A stretch of 64,000 nucleotides of DNA, taken from NCBI GenBank assembly GCA_012932295.1, contig JAAONU010000001.1:54143958-54207957 (forward strand), read 5' to 3'. The DNA comes from Cyclina sinensis. Its lineage: Eukaryota > Mollusca > Bivalvia > Venerida > Veneridae. Of the stretch, positions 23,209 through 35,527 are shown piece after piece. The translations under genes and the position numbers were made by a program. The stretch's first letter is position 1. Every line of letters begins with the position of its first letter. Below the pieces are notes generated by a model, which saw only the letters and a list, made by a program, of their open reading frames with translations, was not told where the DNA came from and did no database searches.

Positions 23209-24896
23209 TCATACTTTGCCTGTGAAAAACCACGACTTTATACGCTTTAGTTTTAATATTGTCCTTGTTTCAGGTCCAAGAAAGCATATCGACATCGAAG
23301 TTCCATCTTAGTGGTTCTGGAAGACGGGATCTGTTGTCAAAGATGATGAAAAGAACGTCACGTTTTCATTTTCTCTCTTCGTACAACATTGGCATTATCA
23401 AATTTCAAAGTTGTTGAGAACTACACTGTACATTGTTCGTGTATTCTCGAGATAAAACAACGATAATTTTACGGCTCTGGCTAAATGCATCAGCATAAAC
23501 TTAAAAATACGTTTTCCTTGTTGAAAGTCCCGATCTGGCACGGATACATTTAGTTTGCCATCGTGTTCTAGGTATTGTACAAGAACATCAGATACAAATC
23601 CATTCTCGACCTTCGAATGGGATATTACAATGTCAGAAGTCACGTGAGGCAAGGTTTCAGGTGGCTGATGTTGTAGAAGTATATGATGAAACACATACCT
23701 TTTACTGGTTACCTGATAAACCATTCGAAATATAGATTTAAAAATGCTGTCACTAGCACCGTCATCATCACAAAGATTATGATGGTAAAGAAAACTTGGA
23801 TAATATTTGCACGTGTACCTTTTCTTCGTTTGCAATTTGTTTACTGCTACTGCTGTTACTGCTACTGCCAACTTCACGTTTTGCTTACTGCTACTGCTGT
23901 TACTGCTACTGCCACTGCCAACTTCACGTTTTGTTTACTGCTACTGCTGTTACTGCTACTCTGCTACTGCCAACTTCACGTTTTGTTTACTGCTACTGCT
24001 GTTACTGCTACTGCCAACTTCACGTTTTGTTTACTGCTACTGCTGTTACAGCTACTGCCAACTTCACGTTTGATTTAATTTCTACTGCCAACTGCTACTG
24101 CTTACTGCTACTGCCAACTTCCTATTAGTTTTCCCATCTCCTGTATCATTTAGACATGTGACCTTTAATGTGATGGTATACCTGATTTTTTTCTCTAAAT
24201 GTTTTTTTCCCTTTATTCAAATAGTTTGAAACGAGGTTGAATTTGAACATCTTCCCCTTCATACCTAGCGACTGTTATATTTTTTAAATATTTGCCAGAA
24301 GAGTCTCTGTAAGCTTCTTTCACTGTGCTTGTCAAAGTGAAATTCCCCTTAGTATTGTGATGGTACATTTTCTCAGTAAAAGCTGTAATACCAAAAACTT
24401 TCAGTGAAAAACAATTGAAACAATGCTATTGATTTCGTATAAATGAATTCCAATATAATGACCACAACAACTGTATGGAAACCACAATATACCAGGAGAG
24501 TTATTACTTTAAAAGCGTTAAATGTAAGTGCTTAGAATTTCAGAAAAGAAGTTACACACAGTGATACAGTAAGTTGATACAGTGTAAATAAACAACAAAT
24601 CCATGAATGGTACTGCGTTGTCGGCAAAAAATTGTCTTTGATGTTCATTAGCCAATTGTTTATAAATGATTCTAAGATTAGCAATAAAAAGAAAACAAAT
24701 CGATTCTGTTGATTTGTAAAAGAGAGCCATGTCTTAGTCGAATGAAAATGCACCAAAAGGCGTATGACAGGACATAAGCCAACAAAAATTTGATGCCAAT
24801 GTTGTCATGGTATGCAGTATCATGAGACCACAAAATTAAAAGTACAAAAGCGACTGGGCCACAGGCTTTCACTCACAAGGAGTTAAAAAATTTCAT
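23209..24896 (-). pseudogene. Pseudogene of the TIR receptor (copy 1 of 3)
   Basis: It aligns with both intact receptors from start (ATG at 24896) to stop (23209). The N-terminus has a TGA at codon 8. Frames shift repeatedly through the membrane segments. About 100 bp is missing near 24390 (residues ~168-206 of copy 2). About 235 codons covering the end of the Ig domain through the region before the membrane span are gone and replaced by the minisatellite at 23838-24124. The TIR start is still readable (SDIVISHSKVENGFVSDVL, then VPDRDFQQGK), but a shift follows KRIFKFMLM. It cannot make a working receptor. Confidence 0.9.
23838..24124. repeat. Minisatellite replacing the receptor ectodomain in copy 1
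   Basis: Five to six units of about 45-53 bp contain TACTGCTACTGCTGTTACTG and GCCAACTTCACGTTTT. It sits exactly where the pseudogene has lost about 700 bp relative to copies 2 and 3. All six-frame reads through it are hydrophobic repeats (CYCCYCYC, TATAVTATA) with no meaning as genes. Confidence 0.9.
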
Positions 24897-26216
24897 ATTG
24901 TATATTAACTAGGATGAACAGACGTTCTAACGCATTACTATTAAATTTAATTGACGACAGTCTATTCCAAAGTGATGTAGAAATGGTCTACGCTATTCCT
25001 CTGTTCGCAGCATTATTGAAATATACACCAGAAGGAACGAGACGTCTAAAAGTATGTCTTTACTCCTATTTTATATTTTATAAACAAGAACACTCCCGCA
25101 TCTTCGTCAATGTGGACATGCTCACCATAAACACATATTCTTAGTTTATAGCAAAACTTCAAGCAAAATGAGCTTCTTTCATGCTTTGAGTTATACGGGT
25201 ATCACTGGCAGCACATAGAGCTTTACGACAAATCATTAGAATACAGTATTATCAAATTCTCCTCTGCTAAAGTTACAAAAGATATCTTCACACCTGAGAT
25301 ACTTTAGTACTTATGTTGTGGCTCAGTATCACTGGCAATACAAGTTGACGGTAAAAGCAATTCAGCAAGCAATGTTTAATCTTTGGATTGGAATACATTG
25401 ACTCTGACAGCCTTCATTTGTACTTTCTTGCTTCGAAGAATGCTGTGGTGAACTTTTCAATATTGTTCATTATTATTATTATATTTCTAAATTTTAATTG
25501 AACATATATCATGAATCATGACCTAACTGTTTAAGATACTACCATAATAAAAGTGGCGCTCCCATGGTGTCCATCAGATTTGACAGGACGTTATGTGCAT
25601 CGTTTTCAATAGCTTCCCGAAATATTTATGAGCCATTATGTCACTTTTCATTTGCAGTATTTCAGCACATTGTAGGACATTCGAACAGGGACAAGAACGC
25701 GACCTCTATATTTCGTTCGATTAAACTCTATCTTTATAAACTTTTTACCTATAGAATATCTACTTCTAGATTCCACTGTAAAGTTTAATCCACTAGATCG
25801 TTTTATGTTGTGATACTTTTCCCCAGCTTTCGTAGGTATCAAGTGAATGCCTAGAAAGAAATGCAAACTTAAGATACTAATAGAGATGAATGTTTCAGCG
25901 ACATGTAGAACCGACATGTGCGGTTTACCACCAACAGTATGGGTGTTCTTAGAATCAACATGAATTTTGTAACATGTAAACTAGGTAAGTTAATTATATT
26001 CTTATTATCAAAATACATAATTGTAGAGGTATTTAATTTATATAAGATTTTCTGGTTACTAGGCAAACGATAAACAATAATAACATCTTTATTTAAAGAA
26101 AGTGACATATTAAGTTTATACATGAAATTTATATAGACCTTATTTACAATTTGGCTTTCTGAAACAATAGATAAAACACAGAATATAATACATACGCATC
26201 CAGTCAAAATTTTATT
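24897..26216. other. 5' flank of receptor copy 1, shared with copies 2 and 3
   Basis: About 1.1 kb upstream of the start aligns with 40637-41790 and 55115-56400, so the duplication includes the presumed promoter. The 5'-UTR acceptor seen in copies 2 and 3 (TTTCAG or TTGCAG before GTGMGMATG) is degraded here to TTTATG at about 25120. Homology to copy 2 ends near 26035. Confidence 0.6.
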
Positions 26217-29200
26217 CATTATGTAATATCAATTAACAATAGACCTTTCCCGCTTAAACCTAAACCAATATGTACGGCATAGTGGAGAGAAACTGAAAGT
26301 TTATCAGTTAGAAATTGATCATCCTATAAGTCATAAGGATCCATTGTATGATAATTTACAGGTTCTGAGAACACATTGTTATTACTTTGGGTTAGGTATA
26401 CTAAGCCAGAAAGGTCAACATAAGTTATGATATTTAAAAGCACATTGGGTGATAAATACTTCTTGTAATATGTGCTGGATTCGCTATCAGCAAAATGTAA
26501 TAATTTAGTAGTTCACATTTATAATATATCATTTAAACATATCATTAACGCAAATACATACATGAGCGTGGTATTATCAAAACATATTATTTGTCATCTA
26601 ATATTGTTGATTGCAGAAAAATGATGCTTGTATCTTTATTTAAATGAGCTAAGAGTTGGAGCCAAACAAATAGAGGTAGGAATATCATTCCAAATTTGAG
26701 CACTATAGTACGTAAACAAGTCTTTGAAATAGTTAGTCTTGAATTTTGATATTACAAGATCATTTCGTGATGACGACCTGAGTCCATAATTCAGGTTCTG
26801 CGAGAATGTTAAAGATTCAGTCATGGGACTAGCTGATTCAAATATTTAAAAACTAATACTGCAGTGTGATATTTACATCTCAATATGAAAGGCATCCATT
26901 TTAACTCACTAAACAAATTTTTGGATGGCGACTTTATTGTTTTCTGCAGTATAATTCTCGCAGCTCGTTTTTGAAACTTCGTTATCTTACTTAATGTAGA
27001 ATAAGTTCTTTTTCCCCAAACTGCGCAGCAGTTGTCAAATGTTGACATAATAAAAGCATTGTAAAACATTTGTTTCATTTCAAATGATAATTGATATATG
27101 ATTTTCTTTAAAAGATACAGTTTGCAGTTTAATTTTTCGCAAAATTTGTTCATTTGCGTTTTCCAGTTTAATGTTCTATCAATGTAAACACCTAAGAGTT
27201 TGTGCTTAGAAACATTTTCAATCTGTATACCATTCATATTAAGGTGTAGTTCAGAACTATTTTTAGTCGGTGTTTGCTGCCTAATAACATGCATTTTGTT
27301 TCGGTAAGGTAAAGAGACATATTATGTAAATGGTATCATGACAAAATACTGTTAAGTCCTTTTTGGAGATTTTCTTAATAAAAACCTAGTCATAATCTGA
27401 AAGAGTTGAGTCATCTGCGTGTACATCAAGGTTATTGCTATCATTAACATTTAATGGCAGGTCATTTATGTATAACAGAAAAAGTAAGAGACCTAATATA
27501 GAGCCTTGAAGAACTCCAGGGATTATAAATAGGAGCCTAGAAGTATTGTTGCCAACATTTACGACTTGGTGTCTGTTTGATAAATATGATATAAGTAATT
27601 AACCGAGATATCTGAGAAAGGATATATAGTTTGAGTTTATGTAATAATATCTTGTGATCTACCAAATTAAATTCTTTTCGAAGATCTAGAAACACAGTAC
27701 CAACAAATTTGCCACAAGTCTTTTATCCAAGTGTATATTAAGCGTGTAAGGGCTGTTTGGCAGGAATGATGCTTCCTAAAGTTGCTTCATGCAATACACT
27801 GTTTGTATGGAAATCGTTGTAGTTGGGTCGTAATATGTCTCTCAAAACATTTAGGTAAGTAGGTAATATAGAAATTGGTCTGTAATAATTTGGATCTTCC
27901 TTGTCGCCAGTTTTGAAAACAGGCAATACGGTAGTTATTTTCAAAGAGTCAGGAAATACACCTTTAGAGATACATTTATTGATTATCGCTGCAATAGGAG
28001 TTGTTATATAATCGCCACAATATTTAATTATTTTTGGACCCATTTTGTCGATTCCCGTCGATTTGTTTGCGTTCAGGTTATGGATTATGTGCTTTACAGC
28101 AAGTGGAGTAATATATTCTGTTTAAAAAACTACTGATCGTAATTTTTCGTTTAAAATATTTTCAAAGTTTGAAAACTGTTAAGTTTCAAACTTCGTTTTT
28201 ACAACAAAATTGGATATGTTTATAAAATGTTCATTAAGTGCATCAATAATATTTGATTGTTCATTTACTTTAGTATTAGCTACATTTAAATTTTCTGGAA
28301 GTTTATCACCTTCGTTGACATTCTGACCCATCAACGTATTTAAATTTTTCCATAAATAATTGGTTGATGTATTTTCCTTTTAAGCATTATTAAAATATTC
28401 TTTCTTAGCCTTTCGTATTAACTAGATTGTCTTATTTCTGTAAATGTTATACTGTTCATAATTTCTGTTTTTTTATGATATACATCCCTTAAAATCATTG
28501 ATGTTTTGACTTTTTCACTGAACCAAGAGGGGTGTAATTTACGTTTGACTCTTTTAGTTTTTAAAGGAGCATGACGAGATAGTACAGTGTTAATCAAGTT
28601 GTAGAACACTTTGTAAACTCATAAGAACTAAATCGTTATAGAACATATTAATGTCGAAGTTTTTAAAAGATCTGTAAAGTGATAGTTTCATGACTGTTCA
28701 ATTTTACCTTTCCAGTGCAGGTATTTAGTGTCACCAAAATTGGATAGTGATCCCTATAATGCTGTACAACTAGTTATTTAAAATATTCCTGCTTTGTGGT
28801 ATAAACATGATCAATAATAGTAGAAGTAGTTTCTGTTACACTAGATGGACTTTTAACCATTTGAAAAAAGACCAAACTTCTAGGAAGGTCCTCCCATTTT
28901 ATGTTCTGAAAATGACAGTTATTGTTGTCAGGGTAATAGTTAATATTTTATATCACCAAATATAAAGAAATCATACTTTGAAACATTTGCTTTATCAAGT
29001 TCAATCACATAATCATCAATCCAAGACTGTGGGGAGTCAGGAGGTCTATAAATAAAATTTAATATTATTAGCTTCTTATTTTGAAAATTTATTTGAATCC
29101 ATATAGTTTCATTTGTATTGTTTTCCAGATCTGTTCGTCTACTTTATGATATTTTATCTGCTATAAAACAAGAACACCACTGCCTTTCCACCCAATCCTA

Positions 29201-29452
29201 TAATTATCATTGATGTCATCAAGCAAAAACGTCTCATATAATCCAAACATATTAGGAAAATTATAAAAGATTAAATTTGACCTTCTATTTTTGGTTAAAG
29301 ATAATGAATATTTAGAATAGCAATGTGCAAACCCTCGTTTTTAAGTTCAAAATGAACTGCATTTACACAATTTGTTTGTTTGATATCATTATCAATATCA
29401 AAACCATCATCATTAGCGGGAAAGATCTATTGTTAATTGATATCACATAATG
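26217..29452. repeat. 38-bp inverted repeats enclosing a LINE
   Basis: 26217-26254 (from CATTATGTAATATCAATTAA) and 29415-29452 are reverse complements with two mismatches. They enclose the reverse transcriptase and about 400 bp (26255-26635) with no clear gene. The whole block from about 26035 to 29540 is absent from the other two receptor flanks. Confidence 0.85.
26636..29345 (-). mobile_element. Degenerate non-LTR retrotransposon (endonuclease + reverse transcriptase)
   Basis: Read on the minus strand, an AP-endonuclease start is recognisable near 29345 (GLHIAILNIHYL, then PKIEG), with an ETFLLDDINDNYRIGW-like piece near 29200. RT follows: SKGVFPDSLKITTVLPVFKT and YYRPISILP at about 27900, FLDLRKEFNLVD at 27670, GVLQGSILGLLLFLLYINDL at 27500 and a catalytic box HADDST at 27412 (usually Y/F-ADD). 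The tail has LLGVYIDRTLNWKTQM and QKRAARIIL. Stops and shifts break the frame, so it is dead. The order fits the Jockey/CR1/L2 group. Confidence 0.85.
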
Positions 29453-29759
29453 ATTATAAGATGTATATGGTGTATTTGTGAAGCTTTAATGCATAATTAA
29501 CATGTGTTATATTCTGTGTTCAATCTATTGTTTAAGAAGGTCATATACAATCGGAAGAGAAAGAAGAATGAAAATAGTTTTGATAAAAATGCAACTTTTA
29601 GTGACTTTTATACCAATTTCACATGTAATAGTTATAGAACTTGAAATAGCTATTCTACTCACATTCAATATTCCTACAAAAAATATACTGGATTTTATCC
29701 TGAACAAATTATATCTGGACTTCTAATGGATGTTTTTTGTAGGTTACATAGATAAGCTA

Positions 29760-31486
29760 TACTCTTCAAAAAAGAAACGTTACACTGCATAGGAAGGATA
29801 ACACCGAAGGATAAGACCCGATTCCAAATCCTTCTGTGTGGTCGCATTGAAGATGCATTTCATCTCTGTAACGAACTTTCATGTCCGTAACATGGCGGTT
29901 TGTCTATGATAAACCCATCCTGGACTTATTAAAAATGATAAATAATAATTAGAGATTTCCTTAATGATCGCCTGCCTAGTATAGTCAGTATTGACTTTTG
30001 GCAGTAATAAGTTGAAGTTGAAGTTGGATAAAAAAAGGTCACACCGTTCGTCATCATAAATATTTTTTTTTTCTGAAGAGGGGTGCATTAACACATGCAT
30101 CCAGTGCACATCGGTCTTTAATTGTATAAATACAACTGCGTCCAGGAATCGATACTTTGGCTCAGTGGTTAGAACGTTGGTTTTCAATGCGGGAAGACCT
30201 GAGTTCAAATCCCACTGTGATTGGTCATGTTACAGATGCATTGGGTCTCTCTATTATGAACTTCCATGTTGGAAAGACCTCATCGGATTAACATCGACGG
30301 CTTATAGATGCAATAAGGTTGTGAATTACTTCTTGATGGATGCCCCGCCATTCTTCCTGGTGAAACTCAAGAAGTCCCGGTAGAGTTTGAGATGGAGGAC
30401 GTCGTTAAAGTACACGGTGTACCAAAACATCCCTCAGGTGTTCACTTGGTGACAGGTCAGATGATCAGGCCCGCCAGGACAGAACATCAGCGTTAAAGGA
30501 ATTCACAGGAAGTCCCTACAAACATGTTGTCTGACACTGTAATACTGAAACACGCCACCATGATGGTTGGGAAACGGCAAGACGTGACGTTGAAGAAATT
30601 CGTCTCTGTTTTGGACGGCGTTGATGTTTCCAGGAAAGTGAACAAGTTCCGTTCTATAGTAATGTTTGCCCAAATCATGGCATTTACTCCTCCAAATCGA
30701 TCAACTTCTAATGCGCTATTACGGTCATATCATCACGTCTCCGGTATCCCGGGGTTCTGCCATCAGCTCTTCTTAGCAGAAATCGCAACTCATCACTGAA
30801 ATAGACAGCTCTCCACCACTAAAGTCATCTCACCAGATAACTGGTAAATCAATCTAGTCGTTGTGTCAAAATTTTGCGACGAACAGGACGTCGGGCCCGA
30901 ATTCCATACTCACTCAAACGGTTCCGTTTTGTCTTCTTGCTGATCTATCTCATACCAGGAACATTACTGAAAGTGTTTGTAACCGTCTGGAACAGATTAT
31001 GCAGGTGTTGGAGCCGGATGTAGCTGTCTAAAGCAAGGACCTTTCTGATCGTGGCCAATCGGCAACACTTCTGGTCACGGTAAAACGCTTCCATAATGCT
31101 ATTGATTGTCGCCCTGGACACGAGCAAAATCAGCATGTCTGTAAACGACCGATGGCGTTCTGACGTTGAACTTCCGTTAATCATATCATGATTTTACATT
31201 TACTTAGTCGCATATGGAACGAAACCACTCACTTTTATAGGCAGATGTGTCTTTTACTTGAAAGCAAAACTTAGGCCGTCCTAGCCGCATGCTTATCTCG
31301 TATTACGCGAGACACGTTTTACAACATTCGTCCTCATTACACCATAGGTGTACGTTGCAATTATTTACGTGCCTCAAGATTATTATTCCGACTGATTTTT
31401 ATATATGTTATTTATTATATGTAACTATTATTCTCCCATTGTCCATTTTATCCGTAGTCAAGTTTTTTTTTCTTTTGAAGAGTGTA
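29760..31486 (-). mobile_element. Tc1/mariner-type element, degenerate (copy 1)
   Basis: The ends are TACTCTTCAAAAAAGAAACG on the left and its approximate inverse at 31470-31486, with TA on the left flank. The minus strand carries a broken Tc1-like transposase: SERHRSFTDMLILLVSRATI, RKVLALDSYIRLQHL, then FSDE-like and EEWRGI-like remnants toward 30310. Stops and shifts inactivate it. tRNA-like SINE sequence is nested near its left end. The insertion is shared by units 1 and 2 and absent from the flank of copy 3. Confidence 0.85.
30150..30280 (+). repeat. tRNA-derived SINE-like segment inside Tc1 copy 1
   Basis: TTTGGCTCAGTGGTTAGAAC resembles an A box and GAGTTCAAATCCCACTG a B box, about 35 bp apart. 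It does not fold into a complete tRNA. Related segments occur at 42222-42290, 42508-42580 and 46874-46945, so this is a repeat family and not a tRNA gene. Confidence 0.65.
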
Positions 31487-32324
31487 TTATCACCACACTA
31501 TCTAATGATTTAATCTGTTGAAAAGTGTGTACCGAGCAATAGATAGATACTGATTAAAATTAACAACTTGCATATATAAGCAAAAATCAAAAGTTAAAGT
31601 AACATGGATGTCAGCTTTCTTAGTAAAATATCTGTTTAAAGCTCTATATTGAAACCACAGTAAGCTGTTGTAAGTCTAACTGGGACAAAAACATTATTTG
31701 AGTGATAGAAAACAAACTTTTTCATCATTTGCACTGAGAACTACAAAGATTCTTTTGATAGCCGGCATAATTGGTAAGAACTGCCCAAATTAATATGTAC
31801 CTGGTAACCAAAAATTGATAGATCTTTAGGATAAATCATTGTAATGTTAATAACTTTAATGAACTTCCTTTCTACAGCAGTGTCGTAAGCCAAATTTCAG
31901 ACACATATTGTTGAATGTCACAAGACCAATGCGTTTGATAAGGTGGCTTATTTGGTTGAATGTTCCTTCTGCATCTCTTATCACATAGCTTTACTGCGTC
32001 TTTGCTTTATTCATATTCCTCACATGTTACATGACTTTCTTGTCAGTACATTCATTTTATAATGAAAACAGATAAACAGATACCACGACCAGTTTGATGT
32101 TGTAGAGTACATTGATAGCCCCTTAAAAAAGAAACCCAAAAGTCTGATTAGGTTTATTGGGGTTTAACGCCAGTTTCAACAGCTGTGGTCATATCTCGGC
32201 GGTCAATCCACTTAACCCGTGTTTCTGGGTATCCAACCAGTTTACTAACCAGTTTTAAACAAAGTGAATGACTACTTCCTCACTTGCTTCAAAAGTGAGG
32301 GACAAATGACCTACAGACGCATTA
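31487..32324. other. Duplicated intergenic DNA of unit 2, paralogous to 43843-44688
   Basis: It aligns closely with 43843-44688 throughout (for example GAGCAATAGATAGATACTG and AGACCAATGCGTTTGATAAG). At 32157-32220 there is a SINE-tail-like piece, GTTTAACGCCAGTTTCAACA. No gene is visible. Confidence 0.6.
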
Positions 32325-33760
32325 CAGTACTTGCGATAACAGTCAATATGCTTTTCATACGCCAGTTCAAAGATAAGTTACTTAAGGTATTAAAATAATT
32401 ATACACATTTTGTCAGCCCTCATTAAATTGACCTGTTTAAGAAATATACTATCCTAGGACAAAATATACACAATATAAGACACTTTTACCGTGGGGCTTT
32501 CAAGAAATGACTTCAAACCTCACCAACTTATTGGGATTATAAGGTATGGAGAAACACAATGTTTTTTTCTAAGACTGAATATAAAAATAACTGTTACTTG
32601 GTATGTAGTCATTCATATTATGAAGACCTACTGACTACTGACAAAAAACAAATAATAGGAAAAGCCGAAAGTGAAAAAAACGAAATATGATTTTAAACAT
32701 AGCTCGAATCTACCCAGCCCGCTTGATTATTAGGGAATGTAATCAACGTAAACTTCAACATAAATCTCCGGGGCTTCAAATTAGCTATAATTATTTTTAT
32801 TCATGTACATTTTTTAACAAATTGGCCAAATACCAAATACTTTATACCGTCTAGTTTTGGAGAAATTAATAACTGAAATCACAGATACCTAATTTTCATA
32901 AATTTACTATGTTGAAAAGCTTTGTTTACTATTGAAATATATTTAAAACGAAAGAAATTTAATTTAAATTCTATAAAAATTATTGTTGTAAAACCAAAAC
33001 AATGTAAAACTGCCAAAAACTAAAGAAAGAAATTTGGCTTGAGTGGTGTTTGAACCCATGCCTTTCAGTGAAAATGTCTCAATCCTACACAAATTAATAG
33101 AATTGATTATTCTTCAGAGTGGAGGTAGGGTATCAGGAATCTAATGCCTCAAGCAAAGCTATTCTTAGCGGCTCTACCACTTCTTGTTCTCGTTCAGTCT
33201 TTGCAACATTTAGTTTTCTCTTCCTTATCTGTGGCGTTTTCTTAACTGGTTTTCTCGTACCTTTCTTCTTTTTGAATGTGTTTTATATTTTCTGTTCGCT
33301 TTTTTGCTAAAGATTGCTTCAACGCAGGCTTTTTCTTCGCTCCTTTGTTCATACCTTTGTTGTATCGCGCTTTCTTCTGGTTGCTTTTTGATGTTGCCTT
33401 GCAAGTTTTGTGGCCTGCTTTTTTAACTTTGTTTTTAATAGTCGAAATTCTTCGTTTCCATGCTGGCTTAAGCTTTGAAACTTTACGTTTAGGCTTAGCC
33501 CTAAGACATATGCTTAGTTTCTAGGAAGGCTTAAGTTGAAACTTTACACTTTGATTTCACACCCGTCGTTTCTTTGCGTAGTTTTTACCTTTCCTTTCCG
33601 CCATTTCTTCGCAACAACTACTTTTCTTTTCTTCTTATGACACCTACCGTCGAGTTGTTTTTCCCGTTACATGCTCATGCCATTCTGTGTTTAGTTGTAT
33701 TTGTATTTGATGCCTTCTTAAATCTCAGTTTGATAATGCGACTGTTTGCATTGTGATGTA
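32325..33760 (-). pseudogene. Degraded copy of the lysine-rich protein gene (unit 2, copy a), split by an insertion
   Basis: 32325-32384 aligns with the C-terminal LTFELAYEKHLDCCRKYC region. 33150-33660 aligns with the lysine-rich body of the intact gene, including AGCGGCTCTACCACTTC and TTCTTCGCAACAACTAC. A 765-bp insertion separates them, and frameshifts occur throughout. Confidence 0.8.
32385..33149. mobile_element. 765-bp MITE-like insertion in the lysine-rich pseudogene
   Basis: The ends are imperfect inverted repeats: AGGTATTA at 32385 and TAATGCCT ending at 33149, flanked by CTTA and CAAG. The intact gene at 56802 is continuous across this point (ATACTTGAGCAAAG). Unit 3 has the same insertion at 44749-45518, so it predates the unit 2/3 duplication. 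Confidence 0.7.
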
Positions 33761-34428
33761 TGCTTTATAAGTCTTAATAAGTTTTATATGTGCTTTGTAT
33801 GTATTTTAGGTTTAAGTATTAGACTATTGTTTCTTAGTAGAATTTGTTTGTTAAGTTGTGAATTTTTTTTTGGGATTCTTTTTCTTAAAAAAAAGAAATG
33901 AAAACTATATATGTTTAGATCTATCGAAGTGCTGCTCACTTATACTTCCATTTAATCCTAGAAGCATATTCTTTATCAAAACGGTGTGGCATGTGATGTT
34001 GTAAAAAGCAAACGTGGCTTCAAACATATTCACTCATATCCAATACCATTGACTGTGATCATGAAAGTGTTTTATGACCGCATCGGTTTCGCCCATTGCG
34101 ATCAAATTAAGGATTCAAATTTAATTAACTGTGATTAAGGTCGACAAAAATGTTATCATATGGTTACAAAAGAAACATTTTGCAATGCTTTATGAGAAAA
34201 TTTTTCATGACTTTGTATAGTCTAGAAACTTCAGAGTGTAGTTTAACTTAGTGTGTTCTATCCACCATAGAAGCCGAGAAGAACCAAAAACAATCCACAG
34301 CAATAATAATGACAATTTACAATAACAATTTCATGAAATATTCAAAGCTATAATGCATAACACACAAACCTAGTAATCTTAGAAAGCACTGACCTATCAG
34401 TCTTTGTGAAAAAAAGTTTATAGAAGAT

Positions 34429-35527
34429 ATCAATTTCTTCCTGGTCGTCATAGGAGTTTTCCTGGTAGAAGTCAACTTGCTGTTCGTGTATCAATTAAGA
34501 GGTAAGATATTTTAGCAAAGATATTCTTAGCGGTTACAGCTTCTAGTTCTCGCTTTCTTTTCTATGGTATTGTTTTGGTCTGGTCTCATTGCGTCAACAC
34601 TTTTCATCTTGTTGCCGTCTGCTTGCCTTAATATTATTACTATCCTTTCTTAACTTCTTGACATGATATCAGTAACTATTGCCCATCACAAAGTTTTTTA
34701 GGTTTGCAAAATGAGCCGAAGTACAGGTATGAACTTTTTCAGAAGGGGTTTTCTTTAACCATTTCTATTATTGCTTTGATAAAAAAATTAACTTGGGATA
34801 AATTAATCTTGCAACTATCAACAGGTGACACACGTGGTTGCAATGGTTAATTTAGCGTGACGTTACCTGTTGAGTGCAGTTTGCTTTTTTCTATTGTCTT
34901 GTCTAACTTTCCTTTTCGCTTCATACCAAAAATTGTTCAACAGCAACAACTTTCTTCTTGCCTTTGTGTCTACTGCGCTGCTTCCATCAGATACACATGC
35001 TGCTTAAATGGTTGTTCTTTGCGATTTGGTGACGTCTTGTAAACCTTAAAAAAATGATTTTGCCACTGCTGTGATGACATTCGATTTTTATGACATGTTT
35101 TTTGTTCTTTTCACCTTATCACAAAACATTTTAGACTTGTCCCCATCGTCAAGTGGTTAAAATCACTGGCTTTAAAGGATTTAACCTCTCATTTCTTGAT
35201 GGTCATGCGTTCGAGCCCTGCTATTGACCGACCATCACCACTTATGTGAGAAAGTTGGCAGTTTCGTATGAAGAATGCTAGTTTAGTACTGGACATTCCA
35301 AGGAACGATTGGTAAGGTTAACTGTCCGCCTGATATGACTTAGTCACTGAATGGGCATTAAACACAATAAAACCAAGCCAGAAATCTTCGTTTTTAGTAG
35401 TATCAAAACCTCTTTCTGCAACTTTTGGGCTTGCTCTAGTCTTCTGTTTCCGTTGTGATCTCTTCGAAACGACAACTTTTTGTTTCTTATGACACCATCA
35501 GTCGTGTTGTTTCTTTCTGTTATATCA
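34429..35527 (-). pseudogene. Degraded copy of the lysine-rich protein gene (unit 2, copy b)
   Basis: It begins at the acidic C-terminus (ATCAATTTCTTCCTGG). It continues with GGTAAGATATTTTAGCAAAG, scraps of the basic body, and at 35450-35527 the part equivalent to TTCTTATGACA and GAGTTGTTTTTTCCCGTTAC of the intact gene. A tRNA-derived SINE is inserted at 35143-35375. The frame is lost. Confidence 0.65.
35143..35375 (+). mobile_element. tRNA-derived SINE
   Basis: The head GTCAAGTGGTTAAAATCACT resembles an A box and GTCATGCGTTCGAGCCC a B box. The tail has ACTGAATGGGCATTAAACAC and ends AATAAAACC. A head-only relative lies at 49531-49640 in unit 3, where the tail is missing. Confidence 0.8.

Noticed and set aside
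23683..24128. Overlapping plus-strand frames with TATAVTATANFTFCLL repeats
   Set aside because: They are translations of a minisatellite in three frames, with no upstream signals and no homologue in the paralogous units.
25869..26219. 116-codon minus frame starting MNKILTGCVCIIFCVLS, which looks like a signal peptide
   Set aside because: Most of it lies in the receptor 5' flank, which is aligned but not open in units 2 and 3, and its ATG falls inside the 38-bp inverted repeat. Likely a chance frame.
30150..30230. tRNA-like A and B boxes
   Set aside because: The acceptor and anticodon stems do not pair and the sequence recurs as part of a SINE-like repeat, so no tRNA gene is called. The same holds for 42222, 42508, 35143, 46874 and 49531.
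33119..33756. Hydrophobic plus-strand frames suggesting a membrane protein
   Set aside because: They are reverse-strand reads through a lysine-rich pseudogene and shift frame in the unit 3 copy.
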